Below, one piece after another: positions 9,153 through 17,751 of a DNA stretch of 64,000 nt. The stretch's first letter is position 1, and the number at the start of each line of letters is the position of its first letter. Made by a program: the position numbers and the translations under genes. The notes under the pieces were generated by a model. That model was given only the letters and a program-made list of their open reading frames with translations. It made no database searches and was not told where the DNA came from. This stretch comes from Croceicoccus naphthovorans (GTDB lineage: Bacteria; Pseudomonadota; Alphaproteobacteria; Sphingomonadales; Sphingomonadaceae): assembly GCF_001028705.1 (NCBI RefSeq), contig NZ_CP011770.1:2049501-2113500 (forward strand). The letters run 5' to 3'.

Positions 9153-10388
9153 ATGCACATGAAGAATTTAGCAATCCAAGCAGCTGACGGCGGCAGGTTC
9201 AACGCTTATGTCGCCTTGCCGCCTGATCAGACCGGCCCAGGACTGGTCCTTCTGCATGAAGCCTTTGGCGTAACATCACATATGCGGCGAATGGCCGATA
9301 GGTTTGCCGAGGACGGCTATGTCGTCCTCGTTCCGGATCTGTACTGGCGAATTCAGCCTGGCGTCGAATTGAGCGACGCCGAGTTTGATCGCGCAATGGA
9401 GTTATATCAGAAATTCGATGCTGATCTTGCGATAAAGGACATCGAAGCAACCATTGGCACCATGCGGAAGATGTCACAGCATGTCGGTGGGGTCGGCGTG
9501 GTCGGTTTCTGTCTTGGTGGGACACTGGCCGCCTTGGCGGCGGCGAGGACGGATATCGATTGTGCGGTCAGCTATTACGGCGTTGGTATTGCCAATCATG
9601 TGGACGAACTGAAAAAGGTGAATATCCCGATCAGTTTCCACTACGGAACCGACGACGAGCATTGCCAGCCTGAATTTGAGGCGATGCAAGCCTTAGTAGA
9701 TGCGCACCGGGACAATATGTCTCTTAAAATGTATCCAAATGTTGGTCATGGCTTCGCCAATGATGATCGGGCATTTTACGATCTGAGCGCCGCAGAATTG
9801 GCGTTTACGAGGGCGTTGACGACCATTCGTTCGGCGATTGGTCCGAAATTCGATATCGAGAGCATCTGGGAGACCCATCTCTATCATGAGTTCGTGACCA
9901 AGAATGCGGCTGAGACCCTCAAGACCATGGTCGAAAATCCCTACGTCAACATTGCTCCCACTCTTACGGGGGGCGTTGGTCACGATATGCTTTTGAGATT
10001 CTACAAGTACCACTTTGTTGATGTTCATCCCGAAGATACGAGGATGATATCGATTTCCAGGACCGTGGGCGTAAACCGTGTCGTCGATGAGATGATCATG
10101 TGTTTTACCCATGACCGGGAGATACCTTATCTTCTTCCTGGTATTGAGCCGACCGGTAGATACATGAAGGTTCCCATGGTTGCTATAGTCTCCTTCAAGG
10201 GGGGCAAGGTATACAATGAACATATTTATTGGGACCAGGCATCGGTTCTTGTTCAGGCCGGCTTGCTTGAGAAGAATGGTCTTCCAATCATGGGCTCGGA
10301 AATTGCCGACAAGCTTCTCGACAAGAACATCAGGCCTAACGATTTGATGATGGATATCTGGGCAACAAGTGAAGGAAAGCCGATATGA
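9153..10388 (+). CDS. Dienelactone hydrolase fused to a SnoaL-like domain
   Basis: Two-domain protein of 411 aa. Residues 1 to about 230 are an alpha/beta hydrolase of the dienelactone hydrolase family. The nucleophile Cys120 is in GFCLGG, with probable Asp168 in GTDDEH and His199 in VGHGF; spacing matches the classical Cys-Asp-His triad, and Glu36 precedes AFGV. Residues from about 245 form a SnoaL/NTF2-like domain (LYHEFVTKNA, MCFTHDREIPYLLPG, KVPMVAIVSFKGGKVYNEHIYWDQ). A GGAGCAGGAG site precedes the ATG. The usual family member has only the hydrolase domain (about 230-240 aa). A second copy of the same fusion is at 41001-42230. It probably opens a lactone formed after ring cleavage; the added domain could bind or isomerise the product. 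Confidence 0.88.
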   Translation: MHMKNLAIQAADGGRFNAYVALPPDQTGPGLVLLHEAFGVTSHMRRMADRFAEDGYVVLVPDLYWRIQPGVELSDAEFDRAMELYQKFDADLAIKDIEATIGTMRKMSQHVGGVGVVGFCLGGTLAALAAARTDIDCAVSYYGVGIANHVDELKKVNIPISFHYGTDDEHCQPEFEAMQALVDAHRDNMSLKMYPNVGHGFANDDRAFYDLSAAELAFTRALTTIRSAIGPKFDIESIWETHLYHEFVTKNAAETLKTMVENPYVNIAPTLTGGVGHDMLLRFYKYHFVDVHPEDTRMISISRTVGVNRVVDEMIMCFTHDREIPYLLPGIEPTGRYMKVPMVAIVSFKGGKVYNEHIYWDQASVLVQAGLLEKNGLPIMGSEIADKLLDKNIRPNDLMMDIWATSEGKPI

Positions 10389-10439
10389 TTGTGCTGAGGT
10401 TTACTATTATGAATCTATTTGAGTGTGATTACCTTGGAT

Positions 10440-10460
10440 CCCATGATCTGACATCATGGG
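10440..10460 (+). terminator. Hairpin downstream of the hydrolase fusion
   Basis: Perfect 8-bp inverted repeat CCCATGAT / ATCATGGG with a five-base loop, 52 bp after the stop at 10388. There is no T-tract, so it may be a weak terminator, an mRNA-stabilising hairpin or an operator for the following gene. The rest of 10389-10643 shows nothing else. Confidence 0.4.
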
Positions 10461-10643
10461 GCATTGGGTAGAGCCGTTGCGTCAGTTTCGGTGAGGCAGC
10501 GGCAGCTTGATCGTTTTTTTATTCAATCCGGCACGGGATATCGAGCTCAATTTGGTAGGCGCAAGGTTTCCAGTCAATCAAGCTTGGTATTACTTTTTGA
10601 TTTTTTTGCCAATTGAAGTGCTGCATTAATGGAGTGTCTGAAA

Positions 10644-10852
10644 ATGAGTTCAATCGCGCCCCGCCCCCGCGTGACAGGCATCCACAGCATAGCGCTGCGG
10701 GTACCTTGTTATGCCGAGGCCATTGCGTTCTATCGTGATGTCTGGCTGCTGGAGGATATGGGGGAACGGGATGATTCTCACGCCTTCCGGACGGCTTGCG
10801 CCGATCACGATAACCTCCTCCTGAGCAGCGGCGAACCGGGGATCGTAAATAT
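10644..10852 (+). pseudogene. VOC-fold (glyoxalase/extradiol dioxygenase) gene, 3'-truncated
   Basis: N-terminal 69 residues of a vicinal-oxygen-chelate protein. VTGIHSIALRVPCYAEAIAFYRDVWLLEDM is a standard first VOC module with its metal-ligand His; the rest is missing because an IS630 end begins at the TA dinucleotide 10853-10854. A few codons of IS sequence extend the frame to 10871. It follows the SDR and hydrolase-fusion genes, and a VOC gene accompanies the same pair at 43.9 kb, so it was probably a ring-cleaving or isomerising enzyme of that cassette. Non-functional as it stands. Confidence 0.75.
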
Positions 10853-10854
10853 TA

Positions 10855-11315
10855 GAGCATTTTCACGATGACCGTTGATAGCCGGCGGCGTGGAAGAAGT
10901 TTGCGCATTCGTGTGGCAGGAAGCGATCGAGTAGGCTGCCGATACGTTCGATGAGGCCGTCGACGGATCGGGCGGGCTCATGCCGCAGGAGCGCCTTGAG
11001 CTTGGAGAACGCCATCTCGATCGGGTTCATATCTGGGCTGTAGGGCGGCAGGTAGAAGATCTGAGCACCGCGACCGGCAATCGCCTCGCGGATGCCGGCC
11101 ACCTTGTGGGCAGGCAGGTTGTCGAGCACCACGACATCGCCACGCTTGAGGGTCGGTGCCAAGACGTGCTGGACGTACATGCGGAAGGCATCGCCATCCA
11201 TGGCGCGATCGAGCACCCAGGGTGCGGTCATGCCTGAGAGCCGCAGGCCGGCGACGAAGGTCATCGTCTTCCAGTGACCGAATGGCGCCTTGTCACGGCA
11301 GCGCTGACCAACTGG
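10855..11315 (-). mobile_element. IS630-family element, 5'-truncated remnant
   Basis: The C-terminal 133-150 residues of an IS630/Tc1-type DDE transposase are readable on the minus strand. VVVLDNLPAHKV carries the second catalytic Asp and YLPPYSPDMNPIEMAFSKLK the Glu region. The upstream part ends around WKTMTFVAG / CRDKAPFGHW and the N-terminal half is gone. The left tip (GAGCATTTTCACG at 10855) abuts TA in the VOC gene, the family's target dinucleotide. This insertion truncated the VOC gene, and a later rearrangement removed the other end. 11316-11439 holds no gene. Confidence 0.8.
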
Positions 11316-11439
11316 GCACCTCCATCAACACGGTGATCTGAGTGGTTATCTGCGGACGGCGGAGGTGGTAGAGTGAACGCTGGCCATTGGTCCGCGCTTA
11401 CGGCTGTTTTTCGTAAGTTTTCCTGATTTGCGGGCGCAG

Positions 11440-11678
11440 CTATCCCATGGCTGCCCGTCGTTCGTGGAAGATCAGGCGGTTCATGTTGTAGGCCAGATTG
11501 GCGAGCGTGATTTTGGCCTCGGCGCGGTTGATGCCGATAGTGCGGATAAACAGCCCCATCTTGGCCTTCTGCTGCGCGAACACATGTTCGACCCGGGCGC
11601 GGATCTTCGATTTCGTGGCATTCGCTCGCCGGACATGGTCCGGCATCGGCTTGCCTCGGGGCTTCTTGCGATGGATCC
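11440..11678 (-). pseudogene. IS5-family transposase, C-terminal fragment
   Basis: About 80 residues of an IS5-type transposase C-terminus. ARVEHVFAQQKAKMGLFIRTIGI followed by KITLANLAYNMNRL is the classical Y-(2)-R-(3)-E-(6)-K signature region. The frame continues upstream into IS3-derived sequence, so the 5' part was cut off by the IS3 end at 11679. Not functional. Confidence 0.75.
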
Positions 11679-12003
11679 TGACGTGACCCCCAGCTTTCCC
11701 CCAGCTGGGATTAGAGCCGGACCGCGTTGTTGCGCATGAGCGCGGTTGAAGCAATGGGCTGCGTAGCGGAGCCCGTAGGGCGTAGCGAAGCTGGCCATTG
11801 CTTATCCAGTTTGGCGGCGAACGCCGCCGGGGTGTCGTAGTCGAGGGAAGAATGCGGCCTCTCCCGGTTGTAGTCCTCCACCCAGGCAGCGATCTCGACG
11901 CGGGCGTGAGCCATGCTGAGGAACAAAGTCTCATTGAGCAGTTCGTCCCGCATGCGGCCATTAAAGCTCTCGACGTAAGCGTTTTGCATTGGCCTTCCCG
12001 GTG
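11679..12003 (-). mobile_element. Partial inverted copy of the IS3-family element
   Basis: The last 325 bp of the IS3-type element that is complete at 12004-13273, in inverted orientation. It begins with the terminal repeat TGACGTGACCCCC at 11679 and includes the last 92 codons of orfB ([20 protein letters not shown] onward), essentially identical to the neighbour. It stops at 12003 exactly where the full copy begins. Two copies side by side in opposite orientation suggest insertion next to or into an older copy followed by deletion. Confidence 0.85.
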
Positions 12004-12069
12004 TGACGTGACCCCCTGATTTTCCTCCAATTTGGATTAGAGTCCGGCCCTTACAGAAGGACGGACGAG

Positions 12070-12336
12070 ATGAAGAGAACGAGGTTTTCCGAAGAGCAGA
12101 TCATCGGTGTGCTGAAGGAGGCTGAGGCGGGTGCGAAGACCGCTGACCTGGCCCGGCGACACGGAGTGTCGGAAGCGACGATCTACAACTGGAAGTCGAA
12201 GTATGGCGGGCTGGAGGTGTCCGATGCCCGCCGACTGAAGGAGCTCGAGAGCGAGAACGCGAAGCTGAAGCGGTTGCTCGCCGATGCCATGTTGGACCAG
12301 GCCGCGTTGAAGGATCTTCTGGCAAAAAAGTTCTGA
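12070..12336 (+). CDS. IS3-family transposase OrfA (copy A)
   Basis: 88-aa helix-turn-helix protein (HTH_Tnp_1). [20 protein letters not shown] begins it, [17 protein letters not shown] is the recognition region, and a leucine-zipper-like C-terminus ([18 protein letters not shown]) follows. It binds the IS ends and is the N-terminal part of the OrfAB transposase made by frameshifting at its 3' end. Confidence 0.92.
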   Translation: MKRTRFSEEQIIGVLKEAEAGAKTADLARRHGVSEATIYNWKSKYGGLEVSDARRLKELESENAKLKRLLADAMLDQAALKDLLAKKF

Positions 12337-12386
12337 CGCCCGCCGCCAAGCGGGAAGCTGTCGCTCATCTCCAGGCCTGCCACGGG

Positions 12387-13241
12387 ATGAGCGAGCGGCG
12401 GGCGTGCCGTGTCATCGATGCTGATCGCAAGAGCGTGCGTTACCGTTCCACCCGGGACGATGACGCCGATCTGCGTGAGAAGCTGCGCGAGCTGGCCAAC
12501 CAGCGTCGGCGGTTCGGCTATCGCCGTCTGCACATCCTGCTGCGCCGGGAGGGGATCATGATCAACCGGAAGAAGACCCAGAGGCTCTACCGTGAGGAAG
12601 GGTTGGCGGTCAGACGACGACGCAGTCGCAGGCGTGCTGTGGGCACGAGAGCACCTGCTCCGGTGCTGGCGCTGCCGAACCAGCGCTGGAGCCTGGACTT
12701 TGTTCACGACCAGATGGCTTCGGGAAGACGATTCCGGGTGCTCAACGTGGTCGATGATGTGACGAGGGAGTGCCTGGCAGCGGTGCCGGATACGTCGATC
12801 TCCGGGCGCCGTGTCGTGCGCGAACTGACTGAGCTGATCGCGCAGCGTGGCAAGCCCGGCATGATCGTCAGCGACAATGGCACCGAGCTCACCAGCAATG
12901 CGGTGCTGGCATGGTGTGGGGAGATCGGTGTGGAGTGGCATTACATCGCACCGGGAAGGCCAATGCAAAACGCTTACGTCGAGAGCTTTAATGGCCGCAT
13001 GCGGGACGAACTGCTCAATGAGACTTTGTTCCTCAGCATGGCTCACGCCCGCGTCGAGATCGCTGCCTGGGTGGAGGACTACAACCGGGAGAGGCCGCAT
13101 TCTTCCCTCGACTACGACACCCCGGCGGCGTTCGCCGCCAAACTGGATAAGCAATGGCCAGCTTCGCTACGCCCTACGGGCTCCGCTACGCAGCCCATTG
13201 CTTCAACCGCGCTCATGCGCAACAACGCGGTCCGGCTCTAA
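12387..13241 (+). CDS. IS3-family transposase OrfB (copy A)
   Basis: DDE integrase-core protein. The open frame begins just after the A6 slippery run, so the active product is probably an OrfAB fusion rather than a protein starting at 12387. Catalytic residues are visible as [10 protein letters not shown] (first Asp), [11 protein letters not shown] (second Asp) and the Glu in [10 protein letters not shown]. It ends in NNAVRL about 30 bp from the right tip. It looks intact. Confidence 0.92.
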   Translation: MSERRACRVIDADRKSVRYRSTRDDDADLREKLRELANQRRRFGYRRLHILLRREGIMINRKKTQRLYREEGLAVRRRRSRRRAVGTRAPAPVLALPNQRWSLDFVHDQMASGRRFRVLNVVDDVTRECLAAVPDTSISGRRVVRELTELIAQRGKPGMIVSDNGTELTSNAVLAWCGEIGVEWHYIAPGRPMQNAYVESFNGRMRDELLNETLFLSMAHARVEIAAWVEDYNRERPHSSLDYDTPAAFAAKLDKQWPASLRPTGSATQPIASTALMRNNAVRL

Positions 13242-13273
13242 TCCCAGCTGGGGGAAAGCTGGGGGTCACGTCA

Positions 13274-13600
13274 GCACCGGCCAAGCCAGGCCGGAACGCT
13301 CGAACCGCGCAATCATCTCGCGCACCGTCGAACGGGCTATGCCGCTCAGCCGCGCAATCTCCCGAACCGCCTGGCCACCCTCCCGGTACAGCCGCATCAC
13401 TTCGCGCACGTCGCGCATCTTCACCCTCCTCGTCGGCATCCATTCCTCCCGGCCACTTCCAGCCGGAAAGCATGGTCCCAACGATCAGGCACCGCACCCC
13501 AAGGGTGGGCGGACATTAATCGGAACGGTGGGCGGGATCAGCTCGGAATCCCGGGCGGGAATTCCTCGGAATGGTGGGCGCGATCACCTCGGAATCCGCA
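13274..13600 (-). mobile_element. IS21-family left end with istA 5' fragment
   Basis: On the minus strand the piece starts at 13600 with TGCGGATTCCGAGG. It then shows the short repeated motif typical of IS21 ends, ATTCCGAG plus GCGCCCACC, in several degenerate copies, and then the first roughly 57 codons of istA (MRDVREVMRLYREGGQAV, a MerR/Xre-like HTH start). IS3 copy A cuts it off at 13273. The insertion at 13600 removed the natural end of the reductase gene that follows. Confidence 0.8.
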
Positions 13601-14619
13601 ACATTGACGCCCTCATCTTCAACAAAATTGATCTCGGCCTCGGTGAAAAATATTGCGTCCTGATCGAGGCCAGCTTTCATCAGGCTCATCATGAGGGGCA
13701 AAACAGCGAAGCCGGGGGCGAAGACATTGGCCTGCTCCGCCTTGATCCGATGGCGTTCGAGCTGGATGAAATCGATCATCTCGGTCGTCGAACCACGTCG
13801 GCTGGTCAGCCTCATCGATGCCTTCGGCTGCGGTCCGTTGAACACGACGAGCTCGCTATTGGGCAGATGTTGCGTGCACAAATTGCAGATACCGTCGACC
13901 AGGTGCATGAAGGAGGCCGACGGCTGCAACAGGAACTGCACCGCTCGGTTCGGATTCTGCGCGATCAGCGCCTCAACGATCGAGCGCACCGCGACCATTC
14001 CAGGGCCAACCCCGCAAACCAGGGCAGCGGCCTCGTCTTGCGGCAGGACATAGCCCTTTCCGATGGGTCCGACGAGCTTGAATTCCTGCCCGGCGGATAT
14101 CCCCTTCTTCAATTCAACAAGGAACTGTGGCTCTGTGTCTGCTTCGACAAGGAAGCTCAGGGTCGACTGACCAGGTGCATTGGCGGGAAACAGGAGAGGG
14201 GAGCGCCCCCGATCCATGGAAAGAGCATATTTCTGCCCTGGGAAAAAACGCGCCGGCCTTCGCCCGATATCGAAGTCAAACTGGATGACGTTGGTCTCTA
14301 TCTCTTCAAGAGCAGTGATCCGGCCGCGATGATACTGGAAGGGGACGTTCACCGCCGGTCTGACCGATGGGAGACGCACCCCCATGTCCATCGAGATGTT
14401 TCTTTGGCACGCAAGAAAGGCCTTGTTCTTCTGCATCAGGACAGACTGCTTGTGGCGATCGGGCGCAAACAGATCGAAAGGTTCCACCTCGCACATACCG
14501 CAATTGCCGGTCTTGCAGCTGTAAGAAATGGGCAGACCTTCCCGAAGAAGCACGTCGAGCAACCCTTCGCCTTCGTCGCATTGCACGATCCTGCGTATCG
14601 GTTTGACTTGGACGATCAT
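13516..14619 (-). CDS. 2Fe-2S ferredoxin/flavin reductase, 3' end replaced by IS21
   Basis: Electron-transfer reductase for an aromatic oxygenase. The N-terminal plant-type ferredoxin domain has its cysteines in SCKTGNCGMC and ACQ, followed by FAD- and NAD-binding domains (GVGPGMVAVRSIVEALI). Start ATG 14619 lies eight bases after the FAH gene, so they are co-transcribed. From about codon 340 (FVEDEGVNVA) the protein runs into IS21 sequence and ends after about 28 foreign residues at 13516, so the original stop is lost. The core looks complete and it could still work. It is the likely partner of the dioxygenase at 15780-17727, though the second reductase at 25943 could also serve. Confidence 0.82.
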   Translation of the reverse strand: MIVQVKPIRRIVQCDEGEGLLDVLLREGLPISYSCKTGNCGMCEVEPFDLFAPDRHKQSVLMQKNKAFLACQRNISMDMGVRLPSVRPAVNVPFQYHRGRITALEEIETNVIQFDFDIGRRPARFFPGQKYALSMDRGRSPLLFPANAPGQSTLSFLVEADTEPQFLVELKKGISAGQEFKLVGPIGKGYVLPQDEAAALVCGVGPGMVAVRSIVEALIAQNPNRAVQFLLQPSASFMHLVDGICNLCTQHLPNSELVVFNGPQPKASMRLTSRRGSTTEMIDFIQLERHRIKAEQANVFAPGFAVLPLMMSLMKAGLDQDAIFFTEAEINFVEDEGVNVADSEVIAPTIPRNSRPGFRADPAHRSD

Positions 14620-14626
14620 GCCGATT

Positions 14627-15535
14627 TCAGCATTGCATTTCCTCGAGAACAGGATCGTGTCGCGGAAGCGCGACAATTTCAGGAGCCACATCGACGCGCA
14701 ATTCGCCGATCTCGCTGATCCTCGCCTCGATCCTATCTCCCGCTTCGATGGGCCCGACTCCTTCCGGCGTGCCAGTAAAAATGACATCGCCAGGATTGAG
14801 TTGATACATCGAGGAGGCGTATTCGATCAGCTTGGGAACGTCGTAGACAAGATCGCGGGTGTTGGCCTTTTGACGAATCTGGCCGTTGACCCGCAATTCC
14901 AGGCCGAGACACCCCGGATCGTCAATCTCGTCCGCTGTGACCATCCACGGGCCAAGCACCGCAAAGCTATCAGCCGACTTGCGGAAACTTTGCAGTTCCG
15001 GCCCCCGGATGGTGATGTCCAATCCGACCGTATAGCCCGCCACATATTTCAGGGCCTCATCGCGCGTCACACCGTGGCACTGTGTGCCGATGATCACCGC
15101 AAGTTCGATCTCATGATCGATCCTGCGCCCTGGATAACGCAGGCGGATAGGTTCGCCAGCCCCGGAAAGGGCGCTGTTGGCCTTTAGGAACAGCCCCCAC
15201 TGCCAGATGCTTTTGGTCATGTCGCGACCATGGGCAATTTCCTGGTTGGCCGCCGTTTCCTCGATGTGCGCGCGATAATTGATCGGCGCGTTGATCAGCT
15301 TCGATGGGTTGGCGACAGGGGCTTCGAGCCGGACATCCGCGATCGGCGTGGGCGTGGCCTGTTCCTTCAATTCCGACATGAGCGGGAGCAATCGTGCAAG
15401 CTCCGCGATGGATATGTCCTTTTGCGGAAACAGCCAGCGGCTGTCGGGAAGGCAAGCCAATGCCCCGCTGACGTCGAAAACTTCATCGCCCTCAACGATC
15501 CCGACCCGATCCGTATTGAACCTGCAGATTCTCAT
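14627..15535 (-). CDS. Fumarylacetoacetate hydrolase family protein
   Basis: FAH-fold hydrolase of 302 aa. The family's metal ligands are apparent in the DHEIELAVIIG segment (Glu-x-Glu), and the signature runs through GYTVGLDIT and the conserved NPGDVIFTGTPEGVGPI near the C-terminus. Members hydrolyse fumarylpyruvate (gentisate pathway) or acylpyruvates, or decarboxylate the HpaG substrate. Because the neighbouring genes lead to salicylate and gentisate, a fumarylpyruvate hydrolase role is attractive; because hpaH/hpaI occur at 2.5-4.1 kb, an HpaG-type role is the alternative. No gentisate dioxygenase or maleylpyruvate isomerase is in the window. Confidence 0.85.
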   Translation of the reverse strand: MRICRFNTDRVGIVEGDEVFDVSGALACLPDSRWLFPQKDISIAELARLLPLMSELKEQATPTPIADVRLEAPVANPSKLINAPINYRAHIEETAANQEIAHGRDMTKSIWQWGLFLKANSALSGAGEPIRLRYPGRRIDHEIELAVIIGTQCHGVTRDEALKYVAGYTVGLDITIRGPELQSFRKSADSFAVLGPWMVTADEIDDPGCLGLELRVNGQIRQKANTRDLVYDVPKLIEYASSMYQLNPGDVIFTGTPEGVGPIEAGDRIEARISEIGELRVDVAPEIVALPRHDPVLEEMQC

Positions 15536-15562
15536 CTGCTCCGCCTCTCTGTGCGTCTGCGC

Positions 15563-15699
15563 TCAGATCTCGAGCTCGTCGCCGCCATTGACGTTCATGA
15601 TACCCCGCACGCCAAGGCCGCCATCGGTATTGATGATGACGCCCGTCGTCGGTGCCGCGTTCTCCTCATCAACGCAATCTTACCTTCCAACCAACCCAT
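15563..15699 (-). pseudogene. cis-dihydrodiol dehydrogenase (BphB/NahB type), reduced to its two ends
   Basis: The first codons (ATG at 15699, MGWLEGKIAL) and the last codons (TTGVIINTDGGLGVRG...GGDELEI, stop at 15563) of a BphB/NahB-type SDR are fused after loss of roughly 650-700 bp, in different frames. The two ends match those of dihydrodiol dehydrogenases, which use a MGWLxGKxxL start and a YDGGxGVRG end. The Rossmann and Tyr-Lys regions are gone. It sits between the dioxygenase beta gene and the FAH gene, exactly where the second enzyme of a dioxygenase pathway would be. The function must come from elsewhere or the pathway is broken. Confidence 0.7.
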
Positions 15700-15779
15700 T
15701 CTTGTCCTCCTTGATCCGCACGCCGACCCAGCGCTCAAACAAAGTCGAGCCGACAGATTTCTTGCTTTATGCCAGGCGC

Positions 15780-16355
15780 TTACAGGAACAGCGTCATATT
15801 ACGGCCCTGCACACCGCGCTCCGCGAACGCAATGAAGCGCTTCACGAACTTGAACCCCTGATCCGGGGTGATGACCAGCTCGTCGTGTCGGGAATAGATA
15901 AAATCGTCGATCTGATACTGCCGACGCATGCGACGAAGGTGCCAATTCGTCCGCACGAAAAGCCTGTCTTTTGCGCTACCTTTGGTAACCTCGAGGTTTG
16001 TGCCGATCCGCACATAAGCCTCGCGTGGATTGATGCGCCAATTCTGCGGATGCAACTGCTGCTCCACACGTGCATTGAGCGCACCGTGATCATCGTCGTA
16101 GATGAAAACGGTGTCGGGCTGCAAATAGCGACGCTCTTCGATGTATCGCAGCTGTCGGCTGATTATGACATAACGAATGTCGGGATGGATCATCTCGTCG
16201 AGCCATTCCCGCACCCGCCCGGTATCGAGCAACCTCGCTTCGCGATTGGTGAAAGCCTGCACCCTGTGAAGCAGATCGTGATCGGCGATCAGCTCCGGAT
16301 CGCCATCCCATACATCCGCGCCCATCGTTTTGACGATTTGATTTGCGTTGTCCAT
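15780..16355 (-). CDS. Aromatic-ring-hydroxylating dioxygenase, small (beta) subunit
   Basis: 191-aa beta subunit of a naphthalene/biphenyl-type Rieske dioxygenase. HRVQAFTNREARLLDTGRVREWL, IRYVII and the C-terminal RNMTLFL are characteristic. It has a structural and sometimes specificity role in the alpha3-beta3 oxygenase. It lies 40 bp downstream of the alpha gene on the same strand. Length is normal and the gene is intact. Confidence 0.92.
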   Translation of the reverse strand: MDNANQIVKTMGADVWDGDPELIADHDLLHRVQAFTNREARLLDTGRVREWLDEMIHPDIRYVIISRQLRYIEERRYLQPDTVFIYDDDHGALNARVEQQLHPQNWRINPREAYVRIGTNLEVTKGSAKDRLFVRTNWHLRRMRRQYQIDDFIYSRHDELVITPDQGFKFVKRFIAFAERGVQGRNMTLFL

Positions 16356-16395
16356 TTTATAGCATCCTGAAAACCTAGATTTTGCAAAGGGATGA

Positions 16396-17727
16396 TCAGC
16401 GATCGGCGTCGATCAATTGCTGCTTCCATCCCTCGTCATTCAGATCGAAAGCATCCCAAGAAGGAAGCTTCAGGATCTCGTCATAAAAGCGGTAGTATCC
16501 GCGGTAGGACGTTTCGCCGATCGCCGCCTGGCCGATCACGCCGGGCATTTCGTCCATCACCGTGTCGTTGCCGATCCCCATCTGGGCGTTGAGTCGCAAC
16601 TTGCGCGACTGCCAACCTGTCGGAAGAAGCGAAGCCGATTCCATGTTGTCGTTGTCGTCAGCTTCCCAGTAGCCTGCGGTTCCGAAGCTTCCGTGTAGGC
16701 CGTTGTAAATGTCCCGCTTCAGATCCTCGGGCGTATCCTTTTCCGCCATCGCCCAGGTCCAAACTTCCGTCTCGCTCGGACCACGCGGCTGCCAGATCTT
16801 CAACGTGTTGGTCCCCCAAAGGTAGGAAACATTCGGGAACAACGAACCGTTGAGATGCGAACCGTAGAAACGTGCCTTGAGCTCCCCGTATTTCTCCGCG
16901 ATCTTGTCCTTTTTCGTGGCCTGCCAGGCCAGGATTTTCTCGGCCGTCTGCGCGGTGTGGACGCCCGGATTGACATCGTAAAGAATGCCCAGCCCGTGGC
17001 CAAAGCGCGTTGCAATCTGCGCACCAGCCCCTGCGGGGGGCAGCATTTGATTTCCCGACATCGGGGCGAACATCGAACGGCTCGCCGCCAAAGAGGAAGC
17101 ATGAGTCCACCCAATGTGATAGGCATCACCAACAAAATTTTCAGTCGGCGCTTTCCAGTTGCAATGAACGATCGAGCGCGCCGGCGGACCGATCAGTTCC
17201 ACACCCCCGCTCGCTTCCATCCAGATATCCAGATACCAGCGGACATCGCCCAGATAGTCTTCAAGCGAGATCGCCCCTGGATCGAAATTGCCGAACAGGA
17301 AGCCGCGATAGCTATCAACCTTTGCCACCTCTTTCAAACCGTGCGCGCAGCGGTCGATCTTGCCGCCATAAAGCTCCTTCTCGAAGGGGATGGCCGCCAA
17401 TGACCCATCGGCGGCGTAGGACCACCCGTGATAGTTGCAGACGAAGGCACGCCGGTTCCCCGCTTCGACAGGGCATACGCGCGCACCGCGGTGCCGACAG
17501 ACATTGAGAAAGGCCTTGACCGTTCCGTCCTCTTGGCGAACCACGAGGACTTCGTCTTCGCCCATTTTCGCAGTAACAAAGTCGCCATAATTCGGAATGG
17601 CCGACTCATGAGTGAGAAAGAGCCAGCAACGGCCGAAAATCTTCTCCATCTCCACCTCATAAAGATGTGGATCGATGAACATACTGGCGGATTGCAAACC
17701 ACGCTTGGTGTCGATCAGGTCATCCAT
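16396..17727 (-). CDS. Aromatic-ring-hydroxylating dioxygenase, large (alpha) subunit (NahAc-like)
   Basis: 443-aa catalytic subunit that dihydroxylates an aromatic ring to a cis-dihydrodiol. The Rieske centre is Cys77-x-His79 (CRHRG) and Cys97-x2-His100 (CNYHGWSY). The mononuclear iron site is in ENFVGDAYHIGWTH, with probable ligands His204 and His209 and Asp201 as the bridging residue. Length and ENFVGDxYH favour the naphthalene/PAH group. It is preceded by the isomerase and aldolase genes of a naphthalene-like pathway (24-bp gap), so a bicyclic aromatic substrate is likely; nitro- or sulfonated naphthalenes are possible alternatives. Confidence 0.93.
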   Translation of the reverse strand: MDDLIDTKRGLQSASMFIDPHLYEVEMEKIFGRCWLFLTHESAIPNYGDFVTAKMGEDEVLVVRQEDGTVKAFLNVCRHRGARVCPVEAGNRRAFVCNYHGWSYAADGSLAAIPFEKELYGGKIDRCAHGLKEVAKVDSYRGFLFGNFDPGAISLEDYLGDVRWYLDIWMEASGGVELIGPPARSIVHCNWKAPTENFVGDAYHIGWTHASSLAASRSMFAPMSGNQMLPPAGAGAQIATRFGHGLGILYDVNPGVHTAQTAEKILAWQATKKDKIAEKYGELKARFYGSHLNGSLFPNVSYLWGTNTLKIWQPRGPSETEVWTWAMAEKDTPEDLKRDIYNGLHGSFGTAGYWEADDNDNMESASLLPTGWQSRKLRLNAQMGIGNDTVMDEMPGVIGQAAIGETSYRGYYRFYDEILKLPSWDAFDLNDEGWKQQLIDADR

Positions 17728-17751
17728 CGCATAAATCCTTATTTCAATTTT

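Larger units (their letters stand above)
12004..13273 (+). mobile_element. Complete IS3-family element, copy A (IS407-like)
   Basis: 1270-bp element bounded by inverted repeats starting TGACGTGACCCCC at both tips. It carries orfA and orfB joined by a probable programmed -1 frameshift at an A6 run (GCAAAAAAGTTCTGA). It is the same length as copy B at 30887-32156, which shows a 4-bp target duplication. Copy A has no matching flanks: inverted IS3 DNA lies on the left and IS21 DNA on the right, so its surroundings have been rearranged since insertion. Confidence 0.92.

Noticed and set aside
12183-13154. Long minus-strand frame across the IS3 element
   Set aside because: The plus strand encodes the DDE transposase; the same antisense frame appears in the other IS3 copy at 31066-31983, as expected for a shadow.
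12877-14718. 613-codon plus-strand frame covering IS3, IS21 and the reductase region
   Set aside because: It runs through several unrelated elements and antisense to the reductase; no domain is recognisable.
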